Positions 14,238 through 16,526 of a stretch of 16,526 nt of DNA are shown piece after piece; positions within the stretch are counted from its first letter, which is position 1, and every line of letters starts with the position of its first letter. The notes below the pieces were generated by a model. That model saw only the letters and a list, made by a program, of their open reading frames with translations, was not told where the DNA came from and made no database searches. Both the position numbers and the translations under genes were made by a program. Source of the stretch: DASVTR01 sp033855775 (GTDB lineage Bacteria; Acidobacteriota; Blastocatellia; Pyrinomonadales; Pyrinomonadaceae). The stretch spans positions 1-16,526 of the forward strand of contig JAWVFT010000015.1 of NCBI GenBank assembly GCA_033855775.1. The letters run 5' to 3'.

Positions 14238-14795
14238 ATGTCTACTCAAAACAACGAACCTGAGTCCGGCTCGCAGCATCGCCCGCCGACGCTCCTGCGC
14301 GACAAAAGGGGAAGCGTTGACAACGCATCGCTCGCCGACGTGATTCAGTGGTTTCTGGATTACGACCAGCGCACATCAATCATCAAGCACCCGAAGGTCG
14401 AAGAACTCTTTCAATGGAAGCAGGCCGAAGACCGTCGCGCCGACGAGAATCTCTTCCTCTTCAATCGCGCCGAAGACCGCCTCGCCATTGGCATCGCGCA
14501 AGCCGTCACGGAGCACGCGGACGAGCGCGAGTTGCACGACTGGATTAGCCAGCTTTTACAGACGCTCGACGAAGCGACCAAAGCCAACGAAGAGATTGCC
14601 GCCGCCTACCAGCTTCAGACCGGCGACGCCGTTTCGCCCGTCACGGAAGCCGCCAAGATTCCGGCGCAGAGCGGTCGCACAGTCTATCTCACTTACTGCT
14701 GGCTCGAAGCTCTCTGCACGGCGGAGGCGCGCGTCCTCGGCTGGCTCTATCAGGAGATGTACGGCAGGATTTTTCACCCGGACAATTTTCGTTAG
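14238..14795 (+). CDS. Uncharacterised 185-residue soluble protein
   Basis: I do not recognise a family. There is no signal peptide or membrane segment. The N-terminal 25 residues are polar and probably disordered. The rest looks mostly alpha-helical and acidic: SLADVIQWFLDYDQRTSI (31-48), an Ala/Glu/Arg-rich stretch with the repeated element AEDR (63-66 and 77-80), DWISQLLQTLDEATKANEEIAAAYQL (about 105-130), and a C-terminal helix with two cysteines (YCWLEALCTAEARVLGWLYQEMYGR). It is flanked by the asparaginase 57 bases upstream and by the class-V PLP gene 24 bases downstream, suggesting co-transcription with the latter. Codon use resembles its neighbours, so it is likely a real lineage-specific gene. 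Function unknown. Confidence 0.75.
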   Translation: MSTQNNEPESGSQHRPPTLLRDKRGSVDNASLADVIQWFLDYDQRTSIIKHPKVEELFQWKQAEDRRADENLFLFNRAEDRLAIGIAQAVTEHADERELHDWISQLLQTLDEATKANEEIAAAYQLQTGDAVSPVTEAAKIPAQSGRTVYLTYCWLEALCTAEARVLGWLYQEMYGRIFHPDNFR

Positions 14796-14819
14796 CGCGC
14801 CCTTCATCAAGGTTGATTT

Positions 14820-15944
14820 ATGAACGCAAGCCTACGCGCTCTTTTTCCGTTGACCGAGCAGACGGTCTATTTGAACCACGCCGCCATCAGCCCGCCGCCC
14901 ACACCGACGCTGCGCGCCGTCGAAGCCCAGATGCGAGACGTGGCCGAGAACGGCTCGCGCAACTATCAAAAGTGGGTCGCCGTCAAAGAGAACGCGCGTG
15001 CTCTCGCCGCCTCGATGATTGGCGCGCGGCCCCGACAACTAGCCTTCCTGCGCAACACGTCCGACGCTCTTTCGACCGTCGCCAACGGTTTGCGCTGGCG
15101 CGCGGGCGACAACATCGTCACCTTCAAACGCGAGTTTCCATCGAACGTCTACCCCTGGCTGCGACTGCGCGAAGCCTTCGGCGTCGAGACACGTTTCTGC
15201 GATGAACAAGACGGGCGCGTTGATCTCAACGAGTTAATCAACCTGATTGACGAACGCACGTGCATCGTTGCCATCAGCCATGTGCAGTACGCCTCCGGCT
15301 TTCGCGCAGACCTCGAACGCCTTGGCCGCGCGGCGCGAGCGCGCGATGCGCTGCTCGTCGTTGACGTGATTCAATCAATGGGAGTTGTGCCGATTGATGT
15401 CGAAGCCGAGTTGGTGGACGCCGCCGCCGGAGCCTGCCACAAGTGGCTGTTGACGCCCGAAGGCGTCGGGCTGCTCTATCTCTCCGACAGAGCGCGCGAA
15501 CGCATCGAGCCGACGCTCGTTGGCTGGACGAGCGTGCCAACGCCGGAGGATTACAACAACTTCGAGCAGGGCTGGAACGAAGGCGCGCTCGCTTGGGAGA
15601 CAGGCACAGGCCCGACCGCTTTGCTGCACGGCCTCGAAGCGAGCCTCAAGCTGCTGCACGAAACAGGCGTCGGGCGCATCGCCGAATATTTAAACGAACT
15701 GACGGATTATCTCTGCGAGCTTTTGCAGGGGCGCGACTACGAAATCGTCAGTTCAAGGCGCGCGGGCGAGCGGTCGCAGATTGTCTGCCTGCGTCATCGA
15801 GGCGGCCTCACGCCGATGGCCCTCTACGCGCATCTGAAACGGCAGAACATCTTCGTCGCCCCGCGCGGCGAACGACTGCGCATCGCCCCGCATTTCTACA
15901 ATCTCCCCGCCGAAATCGAAACGCTCGTCAAAGCCCTTCCGTAA
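14820..15944 (+). CDS. Class-V aminotransferase-fold PLP-dependent enzyme
   Basis: A 374-residue fold-type I PLP enzyme of the class-V group (cysteine desulfurase / isopenicillin-N epimerase / kynureninase-like). YLNHAAISPPP (17-27) is the N-terminal signature; NTSDALS (79-85) binds the PLP phosphate side; D182 and Q185 in VVDVIQSMG contact the ring; K208 in ACHKWLLTPEGVG is the Schiff-base lysine. The region holding the catalytic cysteine of SufS or IscS reads FVAPRGERLRIAPHFYN (345-361) with no cysteine, so it is unlikely to be a cysteine desulfurase. The substrate cannot be assigned. A weak AAGG lies upstream of the ATG. It is the last gene of the + strand run; the following 580 bases are non-coding. 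Confidence 0.88.
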   Translation: MNASLRALFPLTEQTVYLNHAAISPPPTPTLRAVEAQMRDVAENGSRNYQKWVAVKENARALAASMIGARPRQLAFLRNTSDALSTVANGLRWRAGDNIVTFKREFPSNVYPWLRLREAFGVETRFCDEQDGRVDLNELINLIDERTCIVAISHVQYASGFRADLERLGRAARARDALLVVDVIQSMGVVPIDVEAELVDAAAGACHKWLLTPEGVGLLYLSDRARERIEPTLVGWTSVPTPEDYNNFEQGWNEGALAWETGTGPTALLHGLEASLKLLHETGVGRIAEYLNELTDYLCELLQGRDYEIVSSRRAGERSQIVCLRHRGGLTPMALYAHLKRQNIFVAPRGERLRIAPHFYNLPAEIETLVKALP

Positions 15945-16214
15945 GCGTCAATGTTCGACAATCCAACACTACTTTCTCCGTTAGTCATCGGATTCTTCAA
16001 CATTTGGTAGCGAGAAGGCTGCGAATAACAGGCGATTGCGCCTTACTGAATTATTTTCAGACAAGCGAACACTTGGTTTGTAATATTTGAAGACACTCGG
16101 ACGCGCGATAGCCGGGCTCTCAAGAATCATCGCCGCCGCCGCGAAAAGCTCTAGAGCCCGTAAATAAAGGCTTCCAAAATTTTCTTGAGAATTTTACGGT
16201 TGTGGAAGGCTAAA
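15945..16214. other. Non-coding region downstream of the PLP enzyme
   Basis: No convincing gene. AT-richer than the coding sequence. It contains a GGCG/CGCC hairpin nested in AAGGC/GCCTT at about 16016-16045, which could end the upstream transcript, although its T-tract is interrupted. Further on are a perfect palindrome GCTCTAGAGC (16148-16157) and the dyad at 16176-16195, just upstream of the sigma-54 promoter. Confidence 0.5.
16176..16195. promoter_or_regulatory. 20-bp dyad upstream of the sigma-54 promoter, possible activator site
   Basis: AAAATTTTCTTGAGAATTTT is a dyad of the form AAAATTnTCnnGAnAATTTT, matching at 8 of 10 half-site positions. It is flanked by GGCTTCCA (16169-16176) and TGGAAGGC (16203-16210). 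Its centre lies about 55 bp before the predicted start point. Sigma-54 promoters require an enhancer-binding protein, and this is the best nearby candidate site, though such sites are usually further upstream. Confidence 0.35.
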
Positions 16215-16230
16215 TGGCACGATCATTGCT
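16215..16230 (+). promoter_or_regulatory. Consensus sigma-54 (RpoN) promoter
   Basis: TGGCACGATCATTGCT fits the sigma-54 consensus TGGCACG-N4-TTGCW at every specified base, with the -24 GG at 16216-16217 and the -12 GC at 16228-16229. Transcription is predicted to start near 16241 (GTGG...). No gene in the window encodes RpoN or its activator. Confidence 0.8.
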
Positions 16231-16240
16231 CTATCCATTC

Positions 16241-16481
16241 GTGGTTAAAATAAGAAGGGTACATTTAGGGTAAATCGGGTCAGGCTCGGAGACGGCAGTG
16301 AGTGAAGGCTTTGGGGGAGGCGTTCTCTCACTTTGAAAAAGCAAGGTGGTGACTCTTTCGGGGGAACGGGGTCATTGCAACGCTAAGCGGTCAATGAGCA
16401 TAAGTTGCTGGGCTGCTGGTCGGCGTCCTGAACAGGCTTGGGGGAGCCTTACAGGAAGACCAGCAGCCCGCAAACTTTTTT
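16241..16481 (+). ncRNA. Candidate sigma-54-dependent structured small RNA (or attenuated leader)
   Basis: About 241 nt from the predicted start to the T-tract, without a convincing ORF. Stems seen: AGTGAG/CTCACT (16297-16302 with 16327-16332); GTGACTC/GGGTCAT (16349-16355 with 16369-16375), alternative to TCATTG/CAATGA (16372-16377 with 16392-16397); and the terminal hairpin (16402-16477). GGGGGA occurs three times, at 16313-16318, 16360-16365 and 16440-16445, each inside a hairpin. The arrangement resembles RNAs that titrate CsrA/RsmA-type proteins through GGA in loops, but that is only an analogy. It could also be the leader of a gene starting at the ATG at 16524. Confidence 0.5.
16402..16481 (+). 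terminator. Long multi-tier hairpin with T6, ending the candidate RNA
   Basis: GGGCTGCTGGTC (16410-16421) pairs perfectly with GACCAGCAGCCC (16458-16469). Inside are TCCTG/CAGGA (16426-16430 with 16452-16456) and AGGCT/AGCCT (16434-16438 with 16445-16449). With two single-base bulges the stem extends outward through AAGTTGC/GCAAACTT-type pairing to 16477, directly abutting the rest of the T-tract (16476-16481). Confidence 0.7.
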
Positions 16482-16526
16482 AGGCTTTCAATTCAACTCG
16501 ATTAAAAAGCGGCGGCCTTCATCATG
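16482..16526 (+). other. Possible start of the next gene at the window edge
   Basis: The window ends exactly on an ATG (16524-16526). Upstream is an AT-rich stretch, then AGCGGCGG, with no strong Shine-Dalgarno sequence. Nothing downstream is visible, so whether it is a start codon cannot be judged here. Confidence 0.15.

Noticed and set aside
15443..16090. 215-codon + strand frame running past the end of the PLP enzyme
   Set aside because: Most of it is the +2 shadow of the PLP gene, Arg/Ala-rich as expected of an out-of-frame reading; the part beyond 15944 is short and unremarkable.

Overview
The window looks like a chromosomal segment of a GC-rich (roughly 60%), non-enteric bacterium, most plausibly an acidobacterium of the Blastocatellia/Pyrinomonadales type. 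This is an inference from the gene mix: a large Ser/Thr kinase with a polytopic C-terminus, near-leaderless promoters with few Shine-Dalgarno sequences, and ComEC-like proteins among purine genes. No rRNA, tRNA, CRISPR array, insertion sequence or phage gene was seen.

Layout. The left edge holds the 3' part of a phytanoyl-CoA dioxygenase-like gene, followed by a GC-rich terminator. An extended -10 promoter then drives a 916-residue membrane Ser/Thr kinase. The kinase ends one base from the stop codon of the convergent queE gene (queuosine/7-deazaguanine pathway). queE is divergent from a co-directional run: purF, a ComEC-like metallo-beta-lactamase protein, DUF3006, a second ComEC-like paralogue, purM and purN. 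Three de novo purine genes therefore bracket a tandem 'MBL-DUF3006-MBL' module. purF is preceded by a 9-codon upstream ORF, and DUF3006 by a 27-codon one; both overlap the next start codon.

A canonical intrinsic terminator 170 bases past purN closes that run. A structured leader then precedes a secreted 3D-domain (cell-wall) protein. Next come a GT2 membrane glycosyltransferase, an R. etli-type L-asparaginase overlapping it, an unrecognised 185-residue protein and a class-V PLP enzyme.

Three intergenic spacers (MBL2-purM, purM-purN, 3D-glycosyltransferase) carry degenerate 7-bp tandem repeats folded back as long inverted repeats. They look like one dispersed family, reminiscent of the heptanucleotide repeats of cyanobacteria.

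The last 580 bases contain no convincing protein gene. They hold a perfect-consensus sigma-54 promoter and about 240 bases of transcribed sequence with several hairpins, three of which contain GGGGGA, ending in a long terminator. This looks like a sigma-54-dependent small RNA or an attenuated leader, and is the most promising undescribed element here.
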